Part shown: positions 45,292 through 55,133 of the stretch, piece after piece | How positions within the stretch are numbered: the stretch's first letter is position 1 | Layout of the letters: each line of letters begins with the position of its first letter | DNA from: Borreliella japonica | Lineage (GTDB): Bacteria; Spirochaetota; Spirochaetia; Borreliales; Borreliaceae | DNA: 64,000 bases | Direction of reading: 5' to 3' | Assembly (NCBI RefSeq): GCF_900099615.1 | Contig: NZ_FMTE01000003.1 | Location: 124,001-188,000, forward strand | Position numbers and translations under genes: made by a program | The notes under the pieces: generated by a model | What the model was told of the DNA's origin: nothing | Seen by the model: only the letters and a program-made list of their open reading frames with translations | Databases searched by the model: none

Positions 45292-47410
45292 TGAGTTGAG
45301 CACTCTTTTTTATGTCTATGATTTTCAAAATTTTTTCTCTTGGGCAGTAAAAATCTTCATTAACTGTAAAAATTATGTCTAAATATTGATCTTCTTTTAT
45401 ATTTAATTCTTCTATTTTTCTTGTCCCGTTAAAAAAGATAGCTTTATAGTAATCATTTTGTGATTTAATGCGCATATTTATATGTTTTGAGCTTTGATTT
45501 TTATCAATTATTTTTAGTTCTTGAAGGTAAACATTTTCCATCATTAGTATTGGCTCTCTAAATTCATAGCCATAAGGTTCAAGTATTTCTATTGTTTTAA
45601 AAAGAGAATCTTTTGATAAATTTTTTGGAATAATAGCATCTATTGATATTGATTTATTTTCATCAGTAGCTTCATATTTAACTTTTGTAGTTGCATATTC
45701 TAATTCTTTAATAAAGTCTTCGAGTAAATTTTCATGCAGTGTAAATCCAGCTGCAGCTTTATGTCCCCCCGAATTTATTACTAAATGAGAAGGTATTATA
45801 GATATTAGTGCTTTTGAATTGATTTTATTGTTTGATCTAATTGATCCTTTAATAATATTATCTTGCTTTGTTAAAAAAATAGCAACTTTTTGGTAGTAAA
45901 TAGAAAGTCTAGTTGCAATTCTGGAACTTATTCCTTTTGGAGTATTTTTATCATAGCAAACTATGAATTTATCGTTTTTAAAAATAGTATTTTTATTATG
46001 CGAATTCCAAGCTTTTTCTTCTTTATATTTTCTCTGTTCATTGATTTCTTTTATTTCTTTAAATTTATTTTCTATTTGATTAATGTCGTTAGTTAATAAA
46101 AAATTTATTGCAATATCTGCTTTTTCAAGTCTTCCTGTTGAGTTTAGTATTGGTGCAATTTTATATGCGATATCCATTGAAGTTATGTTTGGTTTTGTTA
46201 ATATGTTTGCATCTTTTAATAGATAATTAATAGACATTCTTTCTCTTAGAGCAATTTCTTTAAGCCCTATTTTTAGAATTATTCTGTTTTCATTAATAAT
46301 AGGCATATTGTCTGCTATTGTTCCTATTGCTACAAAGCTAAGTCTTTTTAGGCATTTTTGGAGCAAATTTTTATTAGTTTCAAAAATTACATTGTAAAAT
46401 ATGTAATAAAGCTTGTCTTTAATCTCAACTTCTTTATATTTAAAATATTTAGTTGCTTGGATTAAATCTTTTAATGTTTTTTTTCTAAAATTTGGGTATT
46501 TTTTTATAAAATTTTCACTAATATCAATTGTGTTTATATTTATGCTTCTTCTGAAGTGTTTATTTAATAATTGATCTTGATCTTCTTTGTTAAAGACTAT
46601 TATATATTTGTTTTGTACAAAGTTTTCTAGTTTGTTTGAGTTAATTAAAGGGTCATTTTTATTATTTAATATTAGGTATTCTTTTAAAATATAGTTGTTT
46701 ATTTTGATTGCATGAAGAATTATTTCATTTTTTGTTTGTTCTAAAAATAAAAATACAAGGTTTTTAGAATAAAGATCTGTGAAGGACATGCTAAGAGCAA
46801 GACAAGTCTTAAAACTTACACAGCATCCTGCTATTTCTTTAAATGGATATTTGTCATCTTTTAGATGGGGATTTATAACTATGCTTCCAGTTTTAAAATC
46901 TTCACTTGGAAGATGGTGGTCTGTAATTATTATTTCTATTCCTTTTGAATTTGCATAATTTATTTCTTCAATACTAGAGATACCATTATCAACGGTTATT
47001 ATTAAAGAGATTTTTTTTTCTAAAGCTATGTTGATTAATTCGTTTGAAAGTCCATAAAATTCTCCATTTGAAGGTATTTTATAACTAACATTAAGTCCAA
47101 AATCTTTAAGAGTTTCATACATTATTATTGTTGCTGTGATTCCATCAGCATCTTTGTCTCCAAAGATTAATATGCTTTCATTCTTTTCAATTGCTTTGTT
47201 AATTCTTTTTATAAATTTACCTATATTTTTTAATAAAAATGGGTTGTGTAGTAAATTTACGCTGTCTTCAAGGAAAAACATGAAATCTTCTTCTTTGATT
47301 TCTCGCCTTATAAGCAAAGTTGCTTCAAAAGGATTGATATTGTATTGCTTGGCAATGCGAGTTAATTCTTGGTCTTGTATATTAGTTTCTTTTTGCTGCC
47401 AAATTTTCAT
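45284..47410 (-). CDS. recJ: RecJ, single-strand-specific 5'-3' exonuclease
   Basis: 708 aa DHH-family nuclease for recombination and mismatch/base-excision repair. Metal-binding motifs are intact: FGDKDADG (Asp85/87/89), TVDNG (Asp141), TDHH (164-166), and the DHHA1 motif SGGHKAAAGFT. It is longer than E. coli RecJ (577 aa), with a ~150-residue insertion around 200-350. Confidence 0.94.
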   Translation of the reverse strand: MKIWQQKETNIQDQELTRIAKQYNINPFEATLLIRREIKEEDFMFFLEDSVNLLHNPFLLKNIGKFIKRINKAIEKNESILIFGDKDADGITATIIMYETLKDFGLNVSYKIPSNGEFYGLSNELINIALEKKISLIITVDNGISSIEEINYANSKGIEIIITDHHLPSEDFKTGSIVINPHLKDDKYPFKEIAGCCVSFKTCLALSMSFTDLYSKNLVFLFLEQTKNEIILHAIKINNYILKEYLILNNKNDPLINSNKLENFVQNKYIIVFNKEDQDQLLNKHFRRSININTIDISENFIKKYPNFRKKTLKDLIQATKYFKYKEVEIKDKLYYIFYNVIFETNKNLLQKCLKRLSFVAIGTIADNMPIINENRIILKIGLKEIALRERMSINYLLKDANILTKPNITSMDIAYKIAPILNSTGRLEKADIAINFLLTNDINQIENKFKEIKEINEQRKYKEEKAWNSHNKNTIFKNDKFIVCYDKNTPKGISSRIATRLSIYYQKVAIFLTKQDNIIKGSIRSNNKINSKALISIIPSHLVINSGGHKAAAGFTLHENLLEDFIKELEYATTKVKYEATDENKSISIDAIIPKNLSKDSLFKTIEILEPYGYEFREPILMMENVYLQELKIIDKNQSSKHINMRIKSQNDYYKAIFFNGTRKIEELNIKEDQYLDIIFTVNEDFYCPREKILKIIDIKKSAQLNA

Positions 47411-47473
47411 TTATTTCTCTAAAATTCATTTTTCAATCGATTATTCAAGGATTTTTCTTTACCAATTTCACCA

Positions 47474-47489
47474 AAGATTAATTAATCTT
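47474..47489. repeat. 16-bp perfect palindrome in the recJ-lon gap
   Basis: AAGATTAATTAATCTT is its own reverse complement. It lies 63 bp upstream of the recJ start and about 200 bp upstream of lon, in a 276-bp divergent gap (the largest in the window). The rest of that gap holds the lon promoter and no gene I can support. May be a protein-binding site; chance is not excluded in AT-rich DNA. Confidence 0.5.
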
Positions 47490-47634
47490 AAGCAGTAGTC
47501 ATTTTGCTTATTATTGAATGGCATAGCTTTGGTGTATTGCAATTTTCATCACAATCTAAATTCATAATCATAATTTTAACTTTGCAAACTCTCATTTTAT
47601 CATTCTATAATAAAAAAAAATATTATTAAATAAA

Positions 47635-47663
47635 TTTCCATAAAATATTTGTTTTGTTATAAT
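47635..47663 (+). promoter_or_regulatory. Promoter of lon
   Basis: TTTCCA (47635-47640), 17-bp spacer, perfect TATAAT (47658-47663). Start near 47670 falls at the ribosome binding site TAGGAG (47669-47674), so the leader before ATG 47687 would be very short (~17 nt). Confidence 0.6.
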
Positions 47664-47686
47664 TAGCTTAGGAGATTTTAAATTTT

Positions 47687-50107
47687 ATGGATGAAGTTAA
47701 AAAAGCTAAATTAGGAGGCAAAAAGAAAGAAAAAGTCGTAGCTGGGATTTTGCCTCATTCTAATAAGCCTGTAAGAGCACCTTTAATAGCGGTTCCTTCC
47801 CATCCAGTTTTTCCAGGGATGTTTATTCCAATTGTTATAATCTCTGATTCTGATATGAAAGCAATTGATTATGCTATGAAAGGTAATGGAATTATTGCTT
47901 TGTTTGTTTTGAATGATAAATTTTTAGAAAAAAACAATAATAATGCTCAACAGAAATTAATTATTGATTACAGTAAAGATATTTATTCTGTTGGAGTTAC
48001 TGGAAAGATAATAAAAAAAATTAATCTTCCAGATGGTGGTTACAATATATTCGTTTCAACTTTTGATAGGATTAAATTTGTTAAAGTTGTTCTAAGTGAT
48101 AAATTTCCCATAATTGAGATTGACTATTTGAAGCAAATTCCAGTTAGAAAAGACGATATTCAATCAAAGGCAGTTTACAGTAGTATTTTGCTTAGAACTA
48201 AAGAGATATTTTCACATAGAAAAATGCCTGAAGTTCAATTAAATATGGTTAATATTGAAGATAAGGGAAAATTATGTGATATTGTGGCCAGTACTATTTC
48301 ATCTTCAAAAAATGATCATCAAATAGTTCTTGAAACTTTGAGCGTAAAAGATAGGCTTAAAAAAGTTTTAGAGCTAATTTATGAAGAGCTTAATTTAATT
48401 GAAATTCAAAATAAAATTGCTAAGGGCATTCAAGAGAGATTAGAGAAACAGCAAAAAGAGTTTTTTTTAAAAGAACAGCTTAAAGCCATTAAAGCTGAAC
48501 TTGGCGTGGGCGATAAAAAAAACAGCGATTTAGAAAAGCTTAAAACTAAGCTAAAGGCTTTAGAATTAAAAGGAGAATCTTTAGATGTAGTTGAAAAGGA
48601 GTTAGAAAAATTTTCACTTCTTGAGACAAGTTCAGCTGAATATATTGTTATTAGAAATTATCTTGAACTTATTACTGAGCTTCCTTGGCGAGGTTTGAAA
48701 ATTAATTTCGATAAATTAGATTTGCAAAAATCCAAAAAAATTTTAGATAAAACTCATTATGGAATGATGGAAGTTAAGGATAGAATTATTGAATATATTT
48801 CTGTTCTTAAATTAAGAAAGACTCAAAAAGGGGCTATTATTCTTTTGGTGGGACCTCCTGGTGTGGGAAAAACTTCTGTTGGGGCGGCTATTGCAAAAGT
48901 TTTGCGCACCAAGTTTTTTAGATTTTCTGTTGGTGGAATGCGTGATGAATCAGAGATTAAAGGACACAGAAGAACTTATGTTGGTGCTTTGCCAGGCAAA
49001 ATTATTCAAGGTTTAAGAATTACTAAGACAAATTCTCCTGTTTTTTTAATTGACGAGGTGGATAAAATTTCTGCTTCAAATTATGGGGATCCTTTTTCGG
49101 TTCTTCTTGAAGTTTTAGATCCCGAACAGAATGTTAAATTTAGAGATCATTATCTTGATCTTCCTTTTGATATTTCGAATGTATTTTTTATTTTAACTGC
49201 TAATTCTGTTGAAACCATACCAAGACCTTTGTTAAATAGAATGGAGGTTATTGAAGTTTCCGGATATGTTGATAACGAAAAAATAGAGATTGCAAGAAAG
49301 TATTTAATCCCTAAAGTTTTAAGTGAAAACGGAGTTGATAAAGATTCTTTAAAATTTCAAAGCTCAGCTCTTGTTCAAATTGCTCAAGAGTATGCAAGAG
49401 ATAATGGAGTGAGAAATTTTGAAAAATATTTAAACAAAATTGTGAGAAAGGTTGCAAGAAAGCTTATTGAGAATACTGAAATTAAATCCTATCAAATTTC
49501 TAATGAAAATTTAGAAGAATATGTTGGTGTGCCTGTTTTTAGAAAGGAAAGCATGCTTAATGCTATGTGTTCGGGGATGGTAATGGGTCTTGCATGGACA
49601 AATTATGGGGGTTCAACTTTAATGATTGAGACTGTAAAGACGGAGTCCAAGGTAGGTGGAATTAAATTGACAGGTAGACTTGGAGATGTTATGAAGGAAT
49701 CTGCTAATATTGCCTATACTTATGTTAATAGTATCAAAGGAGATCTAAATATTAGCAAATCTTTTTTTGAAAAAAATATTATTCATTTACATATTCCAGA
49801 AGGAGCTACCCCAAAAGATGGGCCTTCTGCAGGAATTACAATAGCTAGTGCTTTTATTTCTCTTGCTCTTAATAAGGTGGTTCGACCCCATTTGGCTATG
49901 ACTGGAGAACTTTCTCTTACTGGGAATGTAATGATGATAGGGGGACTTAGAGAAAAAATAATTGCAGCAAAGCGTAGTGGTGTTGAGCACATTATTGTTC
50001 CTCAGGCAAATAGAGTTGATTTAGAAGAGATTCCTATTAACATTAAGAGCGGCATTAATTTTTATCTTGTAGATAATATGCGAGAAGTCATTAAATTATT
50101 GTTTTAA
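47687..50107 (+). CDS. lon: Lon protease (Lon-1)
   Basis: 806-aa AAA+ serine protease that degrades misfolded and regulatory proteins. N-terminal substrate domain (~30-310), Walker A GPPGVGKTS, Walker B FLIDEVDKIS, and a Ser714/Lys757 catalytic dyad (DGPSAG and GGLREK; the 43-residue spacing equals that of E. coli Lon). Borrelia has two Lon proteins; this is the BB0253 type. Its stop overlaps the end of the convergent gene by 12 bp. Confidence 0.97.
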   Translation: MDEVKKAKLGGKKKEKVVAGILPHSNKPVRAPLIAVPSHPVFPGMFIPIVIISDSDMKAIDYAMKGNGIIALFVLNDKFLEKNNNNAQQKLIIDYSKDIYSVGVTGKIIKKINLPDGGYNIFVSTFDRIKFVKVVLSDKFPIIEIDYLKQIPVRKDDIQSKAVYSSILLRTKEIFSHRKMPEVQLNMVNIEDKGKLCDIVASTISSSKNDHQIVLETLSVKDRLKKVLELIYEELNLIEIQNKIAKGIQERLEKQQKEFFLKEQLKAIKAELGVGDKKNSDLEKLKTKLKALELKGESLDVVEKELEKFSLLETSSAEYIVIRNYLELITELPWRGLKINFDKLDLQKSKKILDKTHYGMMEVKDRIIEYISVLKLRKTQKGAIILLVGPPGVGKTSVGAAIAKVLRTKFFRFSVGGMRDESEIKGHRRTYVGALPGKIIQGLRITKTNSPVFLIDEVDKISASNYGDPFSVLLEVLDPEQNVKFRDHYLDLPFDISNVFFILTANSVETIPRPLLNRMEVIEVSGYVDNEKIEIARKYLIPKVLSENGVDKDSLKFQSSALVQIAQEYARDNGVRNFEKYLNKIVRKVARKLIENTEIKSYQISNENLEEYVGVPVFRKESMLNAMCSGMVMGLAWTNYGGSTLMIETVKTESKVGGIKLTGRLGDVMKESANIAYTYVNSIKGDLNISKSFFEKNIIHLHIPEGATPKDGPSAGITIASAFISLALNKVVRPHLAMTGELSLTGNVMMIGGLREKIIAAKRSGVEHIIVPQANRVDLEEIPINIKSGINFYLVDNMREVIKLLF

Positions 50108-52399
50108 TTTTTTTAAATTGTTATTTAAGGCTAGTTTTACCCTAGGTTTAAATAAATAAATTAATAATGGAAGAAGAGTTAGCGATGCAAGAGATGTCGT
50201 TAGCATTGTAAAAGCAATTATTGCTCCAAGAGTTGATATTATTTTATAGGCCGAAAATGTTAAGGTTAAGAACCCTATTCCAACTGAAATAGAATTTGCG
50301 AATATTCCATTAAATACGCTAGGTATTGATTCAAGAAGTGCAGTTTTGTATATTTGATTTTTTTGGTATTTTAAAATGAAAGTATTGAAAAAATGAATTG
50401 AATAATCCACTCCAACTCCCATGCTTACAGATGCGATTGTTGCTGTTGCAGGGTTTAAGGTTATCCCAAATAATCTCATTACAGCAAAGTTTAAAAATAC
50501 CGACCATGCTACTGGGATTGCAATAATTATTCCGGTTTTTACAGATTTAAAGAAAAACATAAGCAATAGTGTTATTGATCCAAGAGTTGTTATTATGTTC
50601 ATAATCTGCTCTCTTACCATTGTTTTAGCTATTAACACCTTATCATATACCCCCGAGAAATGATATTTATTATTTCTCATATGTTCATTAATTGTTTCAA
50701 TAGCATATTTTTCAAATTTTTTTATTCCTTCGGTTGAATTGTCTTCAATTCTTACTATAATAGATATTAATGACCAATCATCATTAATATACATTTTTTT
50801 ATTGTCTTTAGTCCAATCGCTTCTATCTACTAAATTTATTAGTTTATTTAGTATAGTTTTGTTTTCAGGCAGTTTATACTCTAGCGGAGATTCTTTTTTA
50901 ATTTTAAAATTTGTAAATTTTAAAATTCCATTAATAGAGCTCGATTGAGTTTTTGTAGAAAATGCATCAAGCTTGTCTGTAATTAAATCTAAGATTTGCA
51001 TTGCTTTAGCATTTTTAAATTCACCCGGCTTGCCTTCAAGTTCTATTTTAAAAATCGATATACCCCCCATTTCTTTTTGCATTAGGTTTAATGTTTTTTT
51101 CACACTTGTAGTTTCTTTAAAGTAATCTTTTTCGTCAAAGTTGATTTCGATTTTTAAAAGACCCACAATAGAAATTCCCAGTATGATGACGACTATTATA
51201 GAGGATGTATATTTTCTTTTTAATATAGACTTTGTTATTTGTGTATTTAGCTTGGCAAGTTTTTCAAGGAATAATATTTTAGGTATTTTATTTTCATTTT
51301 GTTTTTCAAGAGATCTTTTTTTTGCAAATGGGATTAATGTTATTATTCCAGGCAAAACGGTTAATGAAATTGTCATTGAGATAATTACTCCAATTGACAT
51401 GAAAATACCCATTGTTTTGTAAGCATTAATCGAAGAGGTTGTAAGAGATAAGAATCCAAATGCAGTTGTAAGAGATGTGAGCAGTATGGGTGTTTTAAGT
51501 TTTTTAATTGTTGTTTTTATTGATTCTTTTGAGAGTTGTTCTTTTTTTATTAATTTAAATATTCCATTTATTATGTGTACAGCATTAGCGCATCCGATTG
51601 AAATGAGTAAAACAATCATTGAAGTTTCTGGCACTGTAATAGGGGATTGTACAAGTCCTTTAATTCCAAAAGTCCAAATCAATGATAATAATGCAATAAA
51701 AATGGGAATTAATGCGCCAATTAGATTTTTTATAATAAGATAAAGTGAAATTATTACTACAAAAGTAGCAAGAGGTCCTAGAATTTTGAAGTCTTCAACC
51801 ATGTAGTTTAAGATTTTTTCTCTTACTATCAAATCTCCTGTAAGATACAACTTTAGATCGTCTGTTTCATATTTTTTAATTACTTCCTCCATATCATCAA
51901 GTTCAGTTTTTAAATTTCTACTGAAGTTGATTTTGTCACTCTCTGATGGGATTATTATGAAGTATATTAAATTTTCCGAGTTGCCTAGGAATGTGTTTTT
52001 TACAAATGGAGTTGACTTTATTTTATTTTTTATTTCTTCCATATCTTTATCTGTGTAGATTTCTTTTTTAAATTGTGGAAAATAAGAAAATATGCTTGTA
52101 ACGGCATTTGGAGATACTTTTAAAATTTTTGTTATTTCATTGATTACACTGTTTATTGTTTCAAAATTTTTTTTATTGAAAATATTTTTTTTATCTTGAA
52201 ATATTACTATTGTAGATAAAAGTGAATTACTCTTATCAATGTCTATTAAGCTTTCAGTTTCTTTAGTCTTGGGTATAAGTTTTAAGATGTTTGCATCGAA
52301 TTTAAGATTTTTTAAAAAAAATCCTAAAAAAATAGTGATTAATATAAATATTGTGAATATAATTCCTTTATATTTAATGATCAGACTTTCAAAGTCCAT
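50096..52399 (-). CDS. MMPL/RND-superfamily transporter
   Basis: 767 aa with two RND-type repeats: a membrane helix, a ~170-residue periplasmic loop, five or six more helices, then the same again. Motifs GADYSIH-like: GVGVDYSIHFFN in the second half and SIGCANAVHIING in the first. This matches the MMPL/HpnN-type exporters of lipids or hydrophobic compounds, not drug-efflux AcrB. Substrate unknown. Follows leuS with a 14-nt gap. B31 BB0252. Confidence 0.88.
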   Translation of the reverse strand: MDFESLIIKYKGIIFTIFILITIFLGFFLKNLKFDANILKLIPKTKETESLIDIDKSNSLLSTIVIFQDKKNIFNKKNFETINSVINEITKILKVSPNAVTSIFSYFPQFKKEIYTDKDMEEIKNKIKSTPFVKNTFLGNSENLIYFIIIPSESDKINFSRNLKTELDDMEEVIKKYETDDLKLYLTGDLIVREKILNYMVEDFKILGPLATFVVIISLYLIIKNLIGALIPIFIALLSLIWTFGIKGLVQSPITVPETSMIVLLISIGCANAVHIINGIFKLIKKEQLSKESIKTTIKKLKTPILLTSLTTAFGFLSLTTSSINAYKTMGIFMSIGVIISMTISLTVLPGIITLIPFAKKRSLEKQNENKIPKILFLEKLAKLNTQITKSILKRKYTSSIIVVIILGISIVGLLKIEINFDEKDYFKETTSVKKTLNLMQKEMGGISIFKIELEGKPGEFKNAKAMQILDLITDKLDAFSTKTQSSSINGILKFTNFKIKKESPLEYKLPENKTILNKLINLVDRSDWTKDNKKMYINDDWSLISIIVRIEDNSTEGIKKFEKYAIETINEHMRNNKYHFSGVYDKVLIAKTMVREQIMNIITTLGSITLLLMFFFKSVKTGIIIAIPVAWSVFLNFAVMRLFGITLNPATATIASVSMGVGVDYSIHFFNTFILKYQKNQIYKTALLESIPSVFNGIFANSISVGIGFLTLTFSAYKIISTLGAIIAFTMLTTSLASLTLLPLLIYLFKPRVKLALNNNLKKLKQ

Positions 52400-52413
52400 A
52401 TTGTGCCTCTTTT

Positions 52414-54936
52414 TTACCTTATCACTATGTTGACAAGCTTGTTTTTAATTGCAATTATTTTTACTATTTTTTTATCGGATAAGTTTGATTTTATTTTGCT
52501 ATTTTGCATTGCTATTTTTTTTAGCTCTTCTTCATCTGTTTCTTTGTTTAGTAAAATTTTGTCTTTTATTTTTCCATTTATTTGCAAGACAATTTCTTTT
52601 GCGTCTTTAATAATAAGTTTTTCATCGAATTCTGGCCATTTTGAATTTTTGAATAAACTAGGAGTTTCTCCAATATATTCCCACAGCTCTTCTGCTAAAT
52701 GGGGTGCATACGGGGATAAAATAATTATAAATGGTTTGAATATATATAAATAATTTTTTTTATACTTTAAAATTTCATTTATAAATATCATCATGGCGGA
52801 GATTGCTGTGTTGAAATTTAGCTTTTCTGTGTCTTCTGTGACTTTTTTAATTACTTTATGTAGTTGAGATATTATTTCTTTTGGAGGATTGTCTTTTGAT
52901 AGTTCTTTTTCTTTTAGGCTCCAAATTTTGTTTAAAAATCGAAAAACACCAATGATGCCTTTAGTGTTCCAAGGTTTAGAATCTGTTAGTGGTCCCATAA
53001 ACATTTCATAAATTCTTATTGAGTCTGCTCCAAATTCCTTGATAATGTCGTCTGGGTTTATTACGTTCTTTAAAGATTTTGACATTTTGGCAATTACTTG
53101 GGTTACTTCTTTATTATCTTTTTTGTCAAAAAATTTATTGTCTTTTTCTATAACTTGGTCATTAGGTATTAAAACACCATTTTCTTTTTGATAAGAAAAT
53201 GCCGTTATTATGCCTTGATTTATCAACTTTTTAAAAGGCTCTTTTGTATTTACATACCCTAGATCATAAAGAACCTTGTGCCAAAACCTTGAATAAAGTA
53301 AATGTAGTACTGTGTGCTCAGCTCCACCTATGTATAGGTCAACCGGCATCCAATATTCAATTTTTTTTTTACTTGCAAATTCTTTTTGGTTTTCAGGGTC
53401 GAGGTATCTCAAATAATACCAACAAGAGCCTGCCCATTGTGGCATTGTGTTTGTTTCTCTTGTAAAACCCGTATTATTTACATTTACCCAATCTTTAATC
53501 CTTGATAAAGGAGATTCTCCCGTTTCAGAAGGTTTAAAGTCCGCAGTTTCTGGAAGCTTTAGGGGAAGATCATTTTTTTCTAAAGGTATTGCATTTCCAA
53601 GTTTGTCAAACAAAATGGGTATAGGCTCTCCCCAGTATCTTTGCCTTGAAAAAATCCAATCTCTAAGCTTGTAGGTAACTTTTTCTTTCCCTTTTTTGTT
53701 TTTAGTGAGCCATTTTATTACTTTATCTTTTACTTCAGAATTTTTAAGATTATTAAATTCATTAGGGGAATTTATTGAAATTCCATCATCAGTAAATGCT
53801 TTTTCTAGTATTTCATTTTTCCCCGATTTTGATATCACAGGCAAAATTTTTAATTTATACTTTTTAGCAAATTGAAAGTCTCTCTCATCATGTGCTGGAA
53901 CACCCATTACAGCTCCACTGCCATAAGTTCCTAGTACGTAGCTTCCAACCCAAATGGGAATTTTTTCGTTTGTTATTGGATGAAATGCATAAGATCCTGT
54001 AAAAACACCCGATTTGTCTTTTTCAAGAGAGGTTCTCTTAAGATCACTTTTTAGTTCTTCGTGCTTTACATATTTTAAGACATTACTTTTAAAGTTATTT
54101 TTTGTTATTTTTTCTATTAGTTTATTTTCTGGTGCGATTACTAAATATGTGATACCAAAGATTGTGTCTGGTCTTGTTGTAAAGACTTTGATTTTATCAT
54201 TGCAGCCTTCAATTTCAAAGTCAATTTCAACTCCTGTTGATTTGCCAATCCAATTTCGTTGCATTTCTTTTACAGGTTCAGGCCATTCTAATTCTTCAAG
54301 ATCGTTTAACAATCTTTCAGCATACTTTGTAATTTTTAAAACCCATTGTCTTAAATATTTTTTTTCTACGTTGTGAAATCCCCTTTCAGATTTTGGTCCA
54401 TTCGGGGTTTGAATAATCTCTTCATTTGCTAATACTGTTCCAAGCTCAGGGCAGTACCATACAGGCATTTCTTTTGCATAAGCCAACCCTTTTTTATACA
54501 ATTCCAGAAAAATCCACTGTGTCCATTTATAGTAATTTTCGTCGTGTGTTCTAATTTCTCGATCCCAATCATATGCAAATCCCAAAGCTTTTATTTGTTT
54601 TTTAAACTTATTAATATTTTCTTCTGTGCTTTTTTTAGGATGAGTTCCCGTTTGTATTGCATAATTTTCAGCAGGAAGTCCAAAACTATCGAATCCTATT
54701 GGGCGAAGTACATGAAATCCATTCAAAAGTTTGTATCTTCCAAATATGTCAGTAGCTGTGTATCCTTCTGGATGTCCAACATGGAGCCCGCTGGCAGAGG
54801 GATAGGGAAACATGTCAAGTATGTATAATCTTTTTTCTTTGGGAATGCTTGGATCTTCTTTTACCTTGTATATTTTGTTATTATTCCAAAATTCTTGCCA
54901 TTTTTTTTCAATTTTTATGAATTCGTATTTAGACAT
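52414..54936 (-). CDS. leuS: Leucyl-tRNA synthetase
   Basis: 840-aa class I enzyme that charges tRNA-Leu. Seen: HIGH-type motif PYPSASGLHVGHPEG, CP1 editing domain with TTRPDTIFG and GVPAHDERD, and KMSKS in AKMSKSLKN. AAGAGG lies just before ATG 54936. Notably the gene sits 95 bp downstream of a tRNA-Leu on the same strand. Confidence 0.97.
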   Translation of the reverse strand: MSKYEFIKIEKKWQEFWNNNKIYKVKEDPSIPKEKRLYILDMFPYPSASGLHVGHPEGYTATDIFGRYKLLNGFHVLRPIGFDSFGLPAENYAIQTGTHPKKSTEENINKFKKQIKALGFAYDWDREIRTHDENYYKWTQWIFLELYKKGLAYAKEMPVWYCPELGTVLANEEIIQTPNGPKSERGFHNVEKKYLRQWVLKITKYAERLLNDLEELEWPEPVKEMQRNWIGKSTGVEIDFEIEGCNDKIKVFTTRPDTIFGITYLVIAPENKLIEKITKNNFKSNVLKYVKHEELKSDLKRTSLEKDKSGVFTGSYAFHPITNEKIPIWVGSYVLGTYGSGAVMGVPAHDERDFQFAKKYKLKILPVISKSGKNEILEKAFTDDGISINSPNEFNNLKNSEVKDKVIKWLTKNKKGKEKVTYKLRDWIFSRQRYWGEPIPILFDKLGNAIPLEKNDLPLKLPETADFKPSETGESPLSRIKDWVNVNNTGFTRETNTMPQWAGSCWYYLRYLDPENQKEFASKKKIEYWMPVDLYIGGAEHTVLHLLYSRFWHKVLYDLGYVNTKEPFKKLINQGIITAFSYQKENGVLIPNDQVIEKDNKFFDKKDNKEVTQVIAKMSKSLKNVINPDDIIKEFGADSIRIYEMFMGPLTDSKPWNTKGIIGVFRFLNKIWSLKEKELSKDNPPKEIISQLHKVIKKVTEDTEKLNFNTAISAMMIFINEILKYKKNYLYIFKPFIIILSPYAPHLAEELWEYIGETPSLFKNSKWPEFDEKLIIKDAKEIVLQINGKIKDKILLNKETDEEELKKIAMQNSKIKSNLSDKKIVKIIAIKNKLVNIVIR

Positions 54937-55031
54937 TTGTCCTCTTGAAAATTAATCTACAATTTATTCTCTAGAATCCTTTTAAATCGCATTTTTGTAA
55001 GTTTTACTTTAATAAGTTACTAACAATTTTA

Positions 55032-55115
55032 TGCTGTGAACTGGACTTGAACCAGCATGAGCTTGCGCTCACTAGCCCCTCAAGCTAGCGTGTCTACCAC
55101 TTCCACCACCACAGC
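55032..55115 (-). tRNA. tRNA-Leu, anticodon GAG
   Basis: 84 nt on the minus strand. Acceptor GCTGTGG pairs with TCACAGC (last pair G-U), discriminator A; anticodon stem CTAGC/GCTAG around loop TTGAGGG gives GAG; a long variable arm (TGAGCGCAAGCTCA) marks it as class II; T-loop GGTTCAAGTCC. CCA is not encoded. Confidence 0.96.
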
Positions 55116-55133
55116 ATTATTTCATTATATTTT

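Noticed and set aside
47136..47498. 120-aa plus-strand ORF reaching into the recJ-lon gap
   Set aside because: Mostly antisense to recJ, whose motifs are intact, and composition fits a shadow frame.
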